A DNA stretch of 64,000 nt, from NCBI GenBank assembly GCA_900541555.1, contig UQKE01000005.1, positions 1-64,000 on the forward strand, written 5' to 3'. The stretch is from an uncultured Porphyromonadaceae bacterium. Lineage in GTDB: Bacteria > Bacteroidota > Bacteroidia > Bacteroidales > Muribaculaceae. Below are positions 57,416 through 64,000 of this stretch, piece by piece (position 1 is the stretch's first letter; every line of letters begins with the position of its first letter). The translations under genes were made by a program, and so were the position numbers. The notes beneath the pieces are model-generated. The model saw only the letters and a program-made list of their open reading frames with translations, was not told the origin of the DNA and ran no database searches.

Positions 57416-58129
57416 TCATTCTTTGAATTTCAGGTTGTATATTTTGAGGATGTTCGACACGTCGAAATAAAAGCCTTCCGGAATTTTTTTGTCTTTCGGG
57501 CGGTCGACTACGATATAGTCAATGTCGCCCTCATAGGCTTTGTGGTCGGTGGCGACAAGCCCCATGAAGTTGATAATGTTGTATTCGTGGGCCGGATTGA
57601 TGACGACCCACGGTTTGTCTTGCTGTCCGGTCCCTGTCGACAAAATGGCTTGCAGTATGTGGTTCAAGCGGAATTGCCAAATGGAGGCGCGGGCGAATTT
57701 TTTCTTCTCTTTCAAAGCATAGATGAAAAATTGCATTTGGTTGAGGTCGAACGGGTCGTCGGCAAGCGACAGTTCTGCATATTTGATGATGGTGTCGCAC
57801 TCGGCTTGTGTGTGTTTCTTTTTGTAGTAAAGCGGTTGGATTTTTTTTGAAAATTCCGATTGCCGGTAGGGATTGTAATCCTCTTGGAATATATATCCCA
57901 AATAGAGATGGCGGTATTCTTGCATGGACATGTTTGTGTCGTTGCTCAAAAATTTGCGCCAAAGACGTTTATAATAGTAATTGGAACGAGGATCTTGCGT
58001 GTTGATTCGGATGGAATCCATGTTTGGGACAGTGGGTTTGAATTTGTCTTTGTCGGCAGCATCGAGCGAAGCGCCTGCAAAGAGCGAAATGCCGATGAGC
58101 AATGACATTATGGCAAGTAGTTTTTTCAT
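57416..58129 (-). CDS. DUF4919 family exported protein
   Basis: 237 aa from the ATG at 58129 (an in-frame TTG four codons earlier is unlikely). The signal peptide is KKLLAIMSLLIGISLFAGA. The RSNYYYKRLWRKFLSNDTNM and EYRHLYLGYIFQEDYNPY segments are typical of DUF4919, a Bacteroidota family of unknown function. It lies 15 bp downstream of the DUF456-like gene. Confidence 0.8.
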   Translation of the reverse strand: MKKLLAIMSLLIGISLFAGASLDAADKDKFKPTVPNMDSIRINTQDPRSNYYYKRLWRKFLSNDTNMSMQEYRHLYLGYIFQEDYNPYRQSEFSKKIQPLYYKKKHTQAECDTIIKYAELSLADDPFDLNQMQFFIYALKEKKKFARASIWQFRLNHILQAILSTGTGQQDKPWVVINPAHEYNIINFMGLVATDHKAYEGDIDYIVVDRPKDKKIPEGFYFDVSNILKIYNLKFKE

Positions 58130-58144
58130 AAGCCGAAACAAAAT

Positions 58145-58636
58145 TTAGATACTGTATTTTGAAAGTGCCACTAAAATCGCGATTCCTGTCAGCGAAACGC
58201 TGATAACTGTGGGGAATCCCTTTGCGCATAAATATTGCAAAAATTGCGAGGAGGGGAAATTAAGCCCTGCTCCTTTCGGAGTTCGGGAGAAATACACGCC
58301 GCCGGCGATCGTGCCGGCAACGGCGCCGATGACCATGGGCGCATACCCGAACGACAAGCCAGCCAGCATTCCTGCCAGCGAAGTGATGCCGATGGGGAAA
58401 AGCCCTTGCGTGGCTTTTACGAGCGCGGGCGGGAGGAGCGCACTGACAGTCACCACGATTACGACCATGATGCCCCAATAGGAGAGCGTGACAGTCGGGA
58501 AATTCAACATGCCGCTCCATTGCAACATCCATATTCCGGCGTAAGAAGCGATGACCGACGGCACGTGCGGGCGAATGCAGAGATATAATCCCAACAAAAG
58601 CAATAAAATGCCGAGCGAAGCCAAAAGTATTTCCAT
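58145..58636 (-). CDS. small integral membrane protein, DUF456-like
   Basis: 163 aa with about four hydrophobic segments. The N-terminus (LGILLLLLGLYLCIRPHVPS) and the glycine-rich middle (SLAGMLAGLSFGYAPMVIGA) look like DUF456, a family of membrane proteins with no known role. I am only moderately sure of the family. It is followed by the DUF4919 gene 15 bp later. Confidence 0.65.
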   Translation of the reverse strand: MEILLASLGILLLLLGLYLCIRPHVPSVIASYAGIWMLQWSGMLNFPTVTLSYWGIMVVIVVTVSALLPPALVKATQGLFPIGITSLAGMLAGLSFGYAPMVIGAVAGTIAGGVYFSRTPKGAGLNFPSSQFLQYLCAKGFPTVISVSLTGIAILVALSKYSI

Positions 58637-58753
58637 GCGATGTCCCTCTTTTCCGCGAAGGTAAGAATTTTGCCCGAAACGATTTGGCGTTTTAACGTTT
58701 GCCGCTTAATGTTTAACGTTTTATTCGGAAAAAAGGGAATGCCTTGCTTGCGC

Positions 58754-59653
58754 CTATCGCTTGGAAAAAGACAGTTTTACGGAATCGGCATCTACCGCCA
58801 GTGAAGCGTATGCGCCTTCGACAATCGGAAGATTGCGGTCGACATGCCCGACGGGGAAATCATAGACGACGGGGATGTCGTAGCTTTTCATCATTTTTTC
58901 GATCATGTCGTACATCTCCGTGTGGTCGTCGCTGGGATGGTATTCCGTGAATTGCCCCACAATCAAAGCTTTCAAGCTGGCGAGCGTTCCGTTGAGTTTC
59001 AGCGTATAAAGCATGCGTTCCACTTTGTAGATTTCTTCTCCGACATCTTCGATGAAAAGGATGCGATCGCCTTTCAGCAAATCGTAAGGCGTGGATACAA
59101 GCCCGTTAAGCACGGCAAGATTCCCTCCGAAAATGCGTCCTTCCGCTTTGCCGGTGTGGTTCAGCGGATTGGGTTTGGTTTCGTATGCGGGCAATTCTCC
59201 GGCAAGGATGCGTCGGAGCGCTTGGCTGCATTCGTCGTCGGGGTGTTCTGTCAGGTGTTTGCACATTGGCGCGTGGATGCTCGCCACGCCATTGGCTGCT
59301 GCTGCGGCATGGAGCGCGGAGATGTCGCTAAATCCGATTATCCATTTGGGGTCTGTTTTCCAAAACTCCGGCGAAAGGGATGAAAGCAGGTGCACGACGC
59401 CATATCCGCCACGGCTGCAAAGCACAGCGCGCACTTTCGGATTTTCGGCGGCTTCGCGGAGATCAGACAGGCGTTGGTCGATGGTCCCGCTATATGAGCC
59501 GCATGAGCCTTTGCAATGGCGTCCCACTATCGGGTCAAATCCCCACCGGGCAAGCGTGGCGCAAGCGCTGTCGACTAATTTTGTGTCTATTTTGCTTGCC
59601 GGCGATACGATTGCGATGGCGTCTCCGGGCTGTAATGGTTTGGGATAAATCAT
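58754..59653 (-). CDS. LD-carboxypeptidase (peptidase S66)
   Basis: 299 aa. S66 enzymes cut the L,D-bond of recycled muropeptides (release of D-Ala from tetrapeptide). The SRGGYGVV turn, the nucleophile serine in GFSDISAL, the glutamate in LFIEDVGEE and the histidine in FPVGHVDRN match the Ser-Glu-His triad. No signal peptide, so it acts in the cytoplasm on recycled peptidoglycan. It is 117 bp upstream of the DUF456-like gene on the same strand. Confidence 0.92.
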   Translation of the reverse strand: MIYPKPLQPGDAIAIVSPASKIDTKLVDSACATLARWGFDPIVGRHCKGSCGSYSGTIDQRLSDLREAAENPKVRAVLCSRGGYGVVHLLSSLSPEFWKTDPKWIIGFSDISALHAAAAANGVASIHAPMCKHLTEHPDDECSQALRRILAGELPAYETKPNPLNHTGKAEGRIFGGNLAVLNGLVSTPYDLLKGDRILFIEDVGEEIYKVERMLYTLKLNGTLASLKALIVGQFTEYHPSDDHTEMYDMIEKMMKSYDIPVVYDFPVGHVDRNLPIVEGAYASLAVDADSVKLSFSKR

Positions 59654-59678
59654 GATGTCGATGTTGGATTGTATGAAG

Positions 59679-60455
59679 TTAATTTACTTGCACTTTTATG
59701 CCGCATGCGCGGATTCGGTTGGCGATGTGCTCCAATTCGTCGCGTTCCACTTTTTTGAGATTGCATTCGGGCGTGGGGCGATCGAGAGAATAAAGCATCA
59801 CTTCGGCAGGGCGAATTTGCTTGTATGCCTCGATGAGCGCGGTTGTTTCTTCATCGGTCGTGTTGTCGACGATTTTTCCTTCGTGCGTTCCGCGGAGCAT
59901 CATGGTTTGAATGATGCATTGCCCACGGAAATGTTTTAGTTGTTCGATGATTTCGGCGGCATTGAAACGAGAATCGGAGGGCCGGTTGATGAGACGGATG
60001 GTCGGGTCGATGGCCGAATCGAGTTTGAGTATGTTGTTGTCGACTTTTTTCAATGCTTCGGCCACCTCCGGTCGATGAATCATGGTGGAATTGGACAGCA
60101 CGCTGATTTTCACGTTCGGGTAGTATTTGTCGCGAAGTGCGCGCACGTCGTCGATAACGCCGCCAAAGTCGGGGTGGAGTGTCGGCTCGCCGTTTCCGGA
60201 AAACGTGATTACGTCGAGCGGCTTGTCCGTTTCGTGCATGGATTTCAGCTTGCTCTCCAATTGTTCGCGTACTTCTTGGCGGGTGCTTATGCCTGCTTTT
60301 CCCGCTCCCTGCGCGTTGTAGCCTGCTTCGCAATACAAACAGTCGAACGAGCAGATTTTCCCATCGTTGGGCATCAGGTTGATGCCGAGCGACACGCCTA
60401 ACCGGCGACTGTGTATCGGTCCGAAGATTGTATCGTGGAATAAGATTGTAACCAT
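59679..60455 (-). CDS. radical SAM protein
   Basis: 258 aa from the ATG at 60455; the open frame to 60785 is not homologous to the family. The [4Fe-4S] motif CSFDCLYC (CxxxCxxC) is at about residues 36-43 and SFSGNGEP-like TFSGNGEPTLHP follows, so SAM binding is intact. The family (COG0731-like) includes tRNA and enzyme-activating members, but the substrate here is unknown. It follows the glycosyltransferase by 1 nt. Confidence 0.85.
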   Translation of the reverse strand: MVTILFHDTIFGPIHSRRLGVSLGINLMPNDGKICSFDCLYCEAGYNAQGAGKAGISTRQEVREQLESKLKSMHETDKPLDVITFSGNGEPTLHPDFGGVIDDVRALRDKYYPNVKISVLSNSTMIHRPEVAEALKKVDNNILKLDSAIDPTIRLINRPSDSRFNAAEIIEQLKHFRGQCIIQTMMLRGTHEGKIVDNTTDEETTALIEAYKQIRPAEVMLYSLDRPTPECNLKKVERDELEHIANRIRACGIKVQVN

Positions 60456-60456
60456 G

Positions 60457-61677
60457 TCATAAAGAATTAAATAGGTTGATGTATTGTTTGGCGATTGCCT
60501 TTTCGGAGAATCGCGCGGCAGCTTCGTCGTGGATTGCTTGTCGGTCGGCTTTTTGCTCAGCCGCCCAAATGATGCCGTTGGCAAGGTCGGAAGCGTCGGG
60601 ATAGGCAGCCAAATATCCGTTTTTCTGATGGTCGATGATGTCGCGTTGTCCGCCATGGTCGAAAGCCACGGCAAGGCATCCGGCGGCTTGGCCTTCGATG
60701 AGCGTTGTCGGCAGTGTTTCAAAATGGGACGACGACAAGACGATGTCGGCATTTTGCAGCAATTCGGGGATGCGATTGGGCGCAACCGCGCCTATCCAAC
60801 GGTGATTTAACCGGATAGATTGGAGCAACGCCTCGTCGCGGATGAAACCGAAAAGCAGCAGCTCCAGCCGGTTTGCCATGTCGGGATGATTGTCGGCGAT
60901 GAGGTTGACGGCATCGACCATGATGCCGAAGCCTTTGATTGGGTCGTCTAATCGGGCCGCACCCATTGCAATGACTGTTTTTTCGCTTGGCGCGCCGGCT
61001 GCTCTTCTCCAATCGAAATGTTCTATCGGGAGGGCGTTGTGGATTACAGCCAATGGTTTTTCCCTAAGCAACGAGCTTTCTTTGCAACGCTCGGCAAGCC
61101 AATTGCTGACGGCTACGAACTGAATGGGAACGCGATCGTAGAGATGTTTTTTGGCATTCCATGTTTGTCGCGACAAGTCGTGGCGGAAAGGGAAACGGAC
61201 GAAAGGGCATTGTCCGCACCGGTTTGTGTAGCGGCGGCAATCGTAGGCATGGTGGCATATTCCGGTGGCACACCACATGTCGTGCATCGTCCATACGATT
61301 TTTTTCCCTGCTTCATGCAAACGGGCAATGTCGGCAAGGGAGAGAAAGCCTTGGTTTATCCAATTTATGCAAACGATATCGGCTTGGCGAATCCATTCAT
61401 GAGAAAGCGCATAGCTTCCGAAACGAGCGGTAGACACCTTGAAGAGATTTTTGCGTGAAAATCCGTTTTCCGCAAAAATGTCGAGCCGTTCCAAAAGGAA
61501 AGCGCTGCGGCGCTTCGACGGCGAACTTGCCGAAGCGACGCGATTGTTGTCGGTCGTTTTGTCTGCGACAATCATTCGGGCGTCGATTCCGCTTTCGCAA
61601 AGCCCGTTCAGCAAGCGGTGGCTGACGATGGCGGCTCCGCCTTTTGCGTCGGAAGTGTTGAGAATTGCGATTTTCAT
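60457..61677 (-). CDS. GT4-type glycosyltransferase
   Basis: 406 aa, GT-B fold. The N-terminal GGAAIVSHRLL and the C-terminal nucleotide-sugar motif SSSHFETLPTTLIEGQAAG (E-x7-E) mark family GT4. It probably extends a lipid-linked glycan that the neighbouring flippase exports. The start overlaps the flippase stop by 4 nt (ATGA), and the radical SAM gene follows after 1 nt. Donor and acceptor unknown. Confidence 0.92.
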   Translation of the reverse strand: MKIAILNTSDAKGGAAIVSHRLLNGLCESGIDARMIVADKTTDNNRVASASSPSKRRSAFLLERLDIFAENGFSRKNLFKVSTARFGSYALSHEWIRQADIVCINWINQGFLSLADIARLHEAGKKIVWTMHDMWCATGICHHAYDCRRYTNRCGQCPFVRFPFRHDLSRQTWNAKKHLYDRVPIQFVAVSNWLAERCKESSLLREKPLAVIHNALPIEHFDWRRAAGAPSEKTVIAMGAARLDDPIKGFGIMVDAVNLIADNHPDMANRLELLLFGFIRDEALLQSIRLNHRWIGAVAPNRIPELLQNADIVLSSSHFETLPTTLIEGQAAGCLAVAFDHGGQRDIIDHQKNGYLAAYPDASDLANGIIWAAEQKADRQAIHDEAAARFSEKAIAKQYINLFNSL

Positions 61678-63110
61678 GAGCGGCGTTTAAGTATGGCAAG
61701 CACGTTGAATTGTTCTTTTTTGACGATAAGCAACAGGAAGATTGCAAGAAGCGCGGTGTTGAAGCAAAGATGCAATATCGTGTTGCCGATGGGCGCATAT
61801 TCTGCAATTGCAAACAAGATGGCCGCAACAAGGATGTATATGCCTATCGACTTTAAATCGTAGTCGATGGGGTTCTTTTTTTGCCCGACGAAAAATGAAA
61901 GCGCCATGGCAACTCCATAGCCGGCCACGCCTGCCCATGCACACGCCATGTAGCCGAATTTCGGCACAAACAAAATGTTGATGGCTATCAGCACGGCGCA
62001 TCCGGCGAAAGAAAACAATGCGCCCCATAGGGTTTTGTCGATGAGCTTGTACCAAAATGAAAGATTGAAGTAGATGCCCATCAAAATTTCAGCTGCCATG
62101 ACGATAGGCACGACGCGCAAACCTTCCCAGTAGTCGGGATTCGGGGCGATGATATGTTTCAGGATGTCGATATAAAACACGACGCAGAGGAACGCGAGCA
62201 GCGTGAAAATGATGAAATATTTCATGGCTTTCGCGTAAAATTCCTTGCTGTCTTTGTCGCGGCTTTTGCTGAACACGAGCGGTTCGTATGCATATCGGAA
62301 AGCTTGTGTCAGCAAAGCCATGATCATGGCTATTTTGCTCGCGGCGCCGTAGATGCCGAGTTGGGTTTTTGCATCGGCTCCGGGGTAAACGTGGCTGAAT
62401 ATGATTTTGTCGGCCACTTGGTTGAGGATTCCGGCAATGCCGAGAATCAATATCGGATACGAATATTTCAGCATGCGTTTTGCCAATGGCATGTCGAATC
62501 CGCTTTTTAATTTGACGAGCGGAAGCATCAGCAGCATGATGAACGAGGTGCAAACGAGATTGAAGAAAAAGGCATATCCGACGTCTGCCCCGTCCATGAA
62601 CACATAGTAAGTGATGTTCAAGGCAATGTTGAGCACGATAAAGAGCAGTTTGAGCGCGACAAAGCGGAAGGGTTGCCGTTTGTAGCGCAGATAGGCGAAT
62701 GGGATGCTTTGAAACGCATCCATGGCGACTACGGCCATCATCATGCCAATGTATTCAGGGTGATTGGCATAGCCCATTGCCAAAGAAATCGGCTTCAGAA
62801 ATGCCAATCCGGCTACGACAAACAGCACCGACGTGCTCCCCACCATGAATAGCGAAGTGGAATAGACGCGCTTTGGGTTTTCGGTTTCTTTGTTGACGTA
62901 ACGAAAAAATGTCGTTTCCATGCCGTAGGTGAGAATCACCATCAACAAGGCTGTCCAAGCGTATACTTCGGTGACAATGCCATATCCGCCGGAGCGTGCC
63001 GACATGGCCGACACGTAGATGGGAACCAGCAAATAGTTGAGAAACCGTCCGACAATTGAACTGACGCCGTAAATAGCAGTATCTTTAACCAACGACTTTA
63101 AACCTGCCAT
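61674..63110 (-). CDS. oligosaccharide flippase (MOP/PST family)
   Basis: 478 aa with about 14 hydrophobic helices. KDTAIYGVSSIVGRFLNYLLVPIY at the N-terminus is characteristic of Wzx/PST flippases in Bacteroidota. It should move an undecaprenyl-linked sugar chain across the inner membrane. It is the first gene of a three-gene transcript (flippase, GT4, radical SAM). A strong hairpin (63135-63171) lies in its 5' leader. Confidence 0.9.
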   Translation of the reverse strand: MAGLKSLVKDTAIYGVSSIVGRFLNYLLVPIYVSAMSARSGGYGIVTEVYAWTALLMVILTYGMETTFFRYVNKETENPKRVYSTSLFMVGSTSVLFVVAGLAFLKPISLAMGYANHPEYIGMMMAVVAMDAFQSIPFAYLRYKRQPFRFVALKLLFIVLNIALNITYYVFMDGADVGYAFFFNLVCTSFIMLLMLPLVKLKSGFDMPLAKRMLKYSYPILILGIAGILNQVADKIIFSHVYPGADAKTQLGIYGAASKIAMIMALLTQAFRYAYEPLVFSKSRDKDSKEFYAKAMKYFIIFTLLAFLCVVFYIDILKHIIAPNPDYWEGLRVVPIVMAAEILMGIYFNLSFWYKLIDKTLWGALFSFAGCAVLIAINILFVPKFGYMACAWAGVAGYGVAMALSFFVGQKKNPIDYDLKSIGIYILVAAILFAIAEYAPIGNTILHLCFNTALLAIFLLLIVKKEQFNVLAILKRRS

Positions 63111-63134
63111 GCCTTTTAATGTCTTATCTTATAT

Positions 63135-63171
63135 AAGCTATAGCATTAGATATGCGAATCTAATGCAGCTT
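63135..63171 (-). promoter_or_regulatory. hairpin or operator in the flippase leader
   Basis: GCATTAGAT (63143-63151) and ATCTAATGC (63158-63166) are perfect inverted repeats, extended by AAGCT (63135-63139) and AGCTT (63167-63171) with a 3-nt bulge. The arms sit just after the predicted transcription start. Confidence 0.65.
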
Positions 63172-63179
63172 AGGTTATA

Positions 63180-63187
63180 CAAAGGTA
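63180..63187 (-). promoter_or_regulatory. -7 element, TAccTTTG, of the flippase operon
   Basis: The plus-strand CAAAGGTA reads TACCTTTG on the minus strand; start of transcription near 63174. Confidence 0.7.
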
Positions 63188-63237
63188 ATTTTTTCAATTC
63201 GATAATCCAACATTTTCTATACGATAGACGATTGCTT

Positions 63238-63597
63238 ATGAAAAAAATAGTTTTGATATTGATTGCATGCCTTTTTGTTTTGCCGGCGAGTGGCGACGAT
63301 TTCGAGTATTACATGCGTCAGGCAGAGGGTTATCAGCGTGAAGCCGAATACTATAATCGGCAAGCGGAAGGATACGACAAGGAAGCCGATTACTATGCGC
63401 GTCAGGCGCAAAGCCATTTGAAAGAAGCGGCCTATTATCTTCGCAGGGGAGATTCCGACAGGGCAAAAACGTATCAAAGTCGTGCCGAGGATGCCCGCGA
63501 CCGCGAAGAATCATATCGCGACCGTGCAAAAGATGCCCGCGACCGTGCGCGTTCCTATCTTCGCAAGGCGGCAGATGCGATGGAAAAAGCGCAATGA
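63238..63597 (+). CDS. small secreted protein with 14-residue tyrosine-rich helical repeats
   Basis: 119 aa from the ATG at 63238; the open frame from 63109 is discarded because the signal peptide (KKIVLILIACLFVLPASG) begins here. The mature part is about six repeats of roughly 14 residues: Y-Y-x-R-Q-A-x5-E-A-x in the first three (starting YYMRQAEG, YYNRQAEG, YYARQAQS), then Y-x-x-R forms. It should be one long charged helix or coiled coil in the periplasm. No known family recognised. No -7 element is obvious just upstream. Confidence 0.75.
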   Translation: MKKIVLILIACLFVLPASGDDFEYYMRQAEGYQREAEYYNRQAEGYDKEADYYARQAQSHLKEAAYYLRRGDSDRAKTYQSRAEDARDREESYRDRAKDARDRARSYLRKAADAMEKAQ

Positions 63598-63654
63598 TTC
63601 GGCATAATTTCGCTCGATGGCGGCGTGTCTCAGGCAAATGTCGTGTTTTTTAGC

Positions 63655-63662
63655 TACTTTTG
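63655..63662 (+). promoter_or_regulatory. -7 element, TActTTTG, of the transporter gene
   Basis: TACTTTTG ends 4 nt before the ATG at 63667, so the message is predicted to be leaderless. The -33 region is weak. Confidence 0.6.
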
Positions 63663-63666
63663 CGGC

Positions 63667-64000
63667 ATGGATTGGATACAGAATTTTCTATTTGAGCATT
63701 CGGCAGTGCAAGCCGTCGTGGTGATGGCTTTGATTATATTTACAGGCTTGGCATTGGGGCGGATACGTGTGGCCGGAATTTCGTTGGGCGTGACATTCGT
63801 GTTTTTCATGGGTATATTTGCCGGTTATCTCGGGTTCACAATCGACGACCAAATGCTGAATTATGCGGAAAGCTTCGGTCTTGTTCTGTTTGTGTATGCA
63901 CTTGGACTTCAAGTTGGTCCCGGCTTTTTCAGTTCTTTTCGCAAAGGCGGAATCCGCATGAATGGCGTGAGTTTGATATTGATAGTTGCCGGTTCGGCAT
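63667..64000 (+). CDS. AspT/YidE-family transporter, 5' part only
   Basis: 111 codons are visible; the gene runs off the window. Hydrophobic helices start at residue 17 or so (VVVMALIIFTGLALG; GVTFVFFMGIFAGYLG), followed by GLVLFVYALGLQVGPGFF, which is the signature of the aspartate:alanine exchanger (AspT/YidE) family. Full-length members have two such domains flanking TrkA-C-like regions, which are not visible here. The exact substrate cannot be told. Confidence 0.82.
   Translation, partial: MDWIQNFLFEHSAVQAVVVMALIIFTGLALGRIRVAGISLGVTFVFFMGIFAGYLGFTIDDQMLNYAESFGLVLFVYALGLQVGPGFFSSFRKGGIRMNGVSLILIVAGSA

Overview
The window looks like chromosomal DNA from a member of the Bacteroidales (Bacteroidota). 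Evidence: many genes are preceded by the Bacteroidota-type promoter (TTG or TTTG, about 19-20 bp, then TAnnTTTG) rather than an E. coli-like -35/-10 pair; Shine-Dalgarno sequences are mostly weak or absent; and several families are typical of this phylum (DUF2723/GT117, DUF4919, a 415-aa NusA, a PurF-like protein starting MGGFFG). A family close to Muribaculaceae or Porphyromonadaceae is my guess. I see no rRNA, tRNA, CRISPR, prophage, transposase or plasmid genes. Most of the content is core housekeeping.

Layout. 1-5 kb: ybeY, mnmG, a perfect 16-bp parS-like palindrome, apt, uvrC (plus strand). 5-14 kb: cysK (minus), an AlkD-like repair protein, gapA, then dtd, a MazG-like pyrophosphohydrolase, deoC, recF, DUF721, a TPR protein (minus), pyrH and frr. 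13.7-14.7 kb: about 1 kb without genes, filled with nested palindromic repeats. 14.7-22.4 kb: mutS (minus), a repeat-rich divergent promoter region, a PatB/MalY-type lyase with a translationally coupled unknown protein, a LysM glucosaminidase (minus) facing cdd, a sugar/LPS kinase and an outer-membrane beta-barrel protein (minus) with a G10 tract in its promoter region. 22.4-63.1 kb: almost entirely minus strand. It holds a 7TM-HD phosphodiesterase and a Rel/SpoT protein, a GT2 glycosyltransferase, queG, a polysaccharide deacetylase, two tandem 1.2-kb-codon GT117 membrane proteins, a CDF transporter, a PurF paralog, a U32 peptidase, a double-META lipoprotein, mntP, proB-proA, a GNAT, an M16 protease, a Wzx-like flippase, a DUF2807 protein, rimP-nusA-infB-folK-dusB, pdxB with membrane and DUF neighbours, an LD-carboxypeptidase, and a flippase-GT4-radical SAM operon. 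63.2-64 kb: a small periodic periplasmic protein and the start of an AspT/YidE-type transporter (plus strand).

Functional themes: translation and tRNA modification (ybeY, mnmG, dtd, frr, rimP, nusA, infB, dusB, queG), DNA repair (uvrC, recF, mutS, AlkD-like), nucleotide metabolism (apt, pyrH, cdd, deoC, MazG-like), and envelope/glycan assembly (GT2, GT4, two flippases, two GT117, deacetylase, LD-carboxypeptidase, glucosaminidase, LPS kinase-like). The most interesting signals are non-coding: the parS-like site beside mnmG, a family of palindromic MITE/REP-like repeats in three intergenic regions, duplicated promoter-bearing repeats, a putative phase-variable promoter, and face-to-face promoters with overlapping 5' ends at the glucosaminidase/cdd boundary. 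No wholly new multi-gene system is evident to me.
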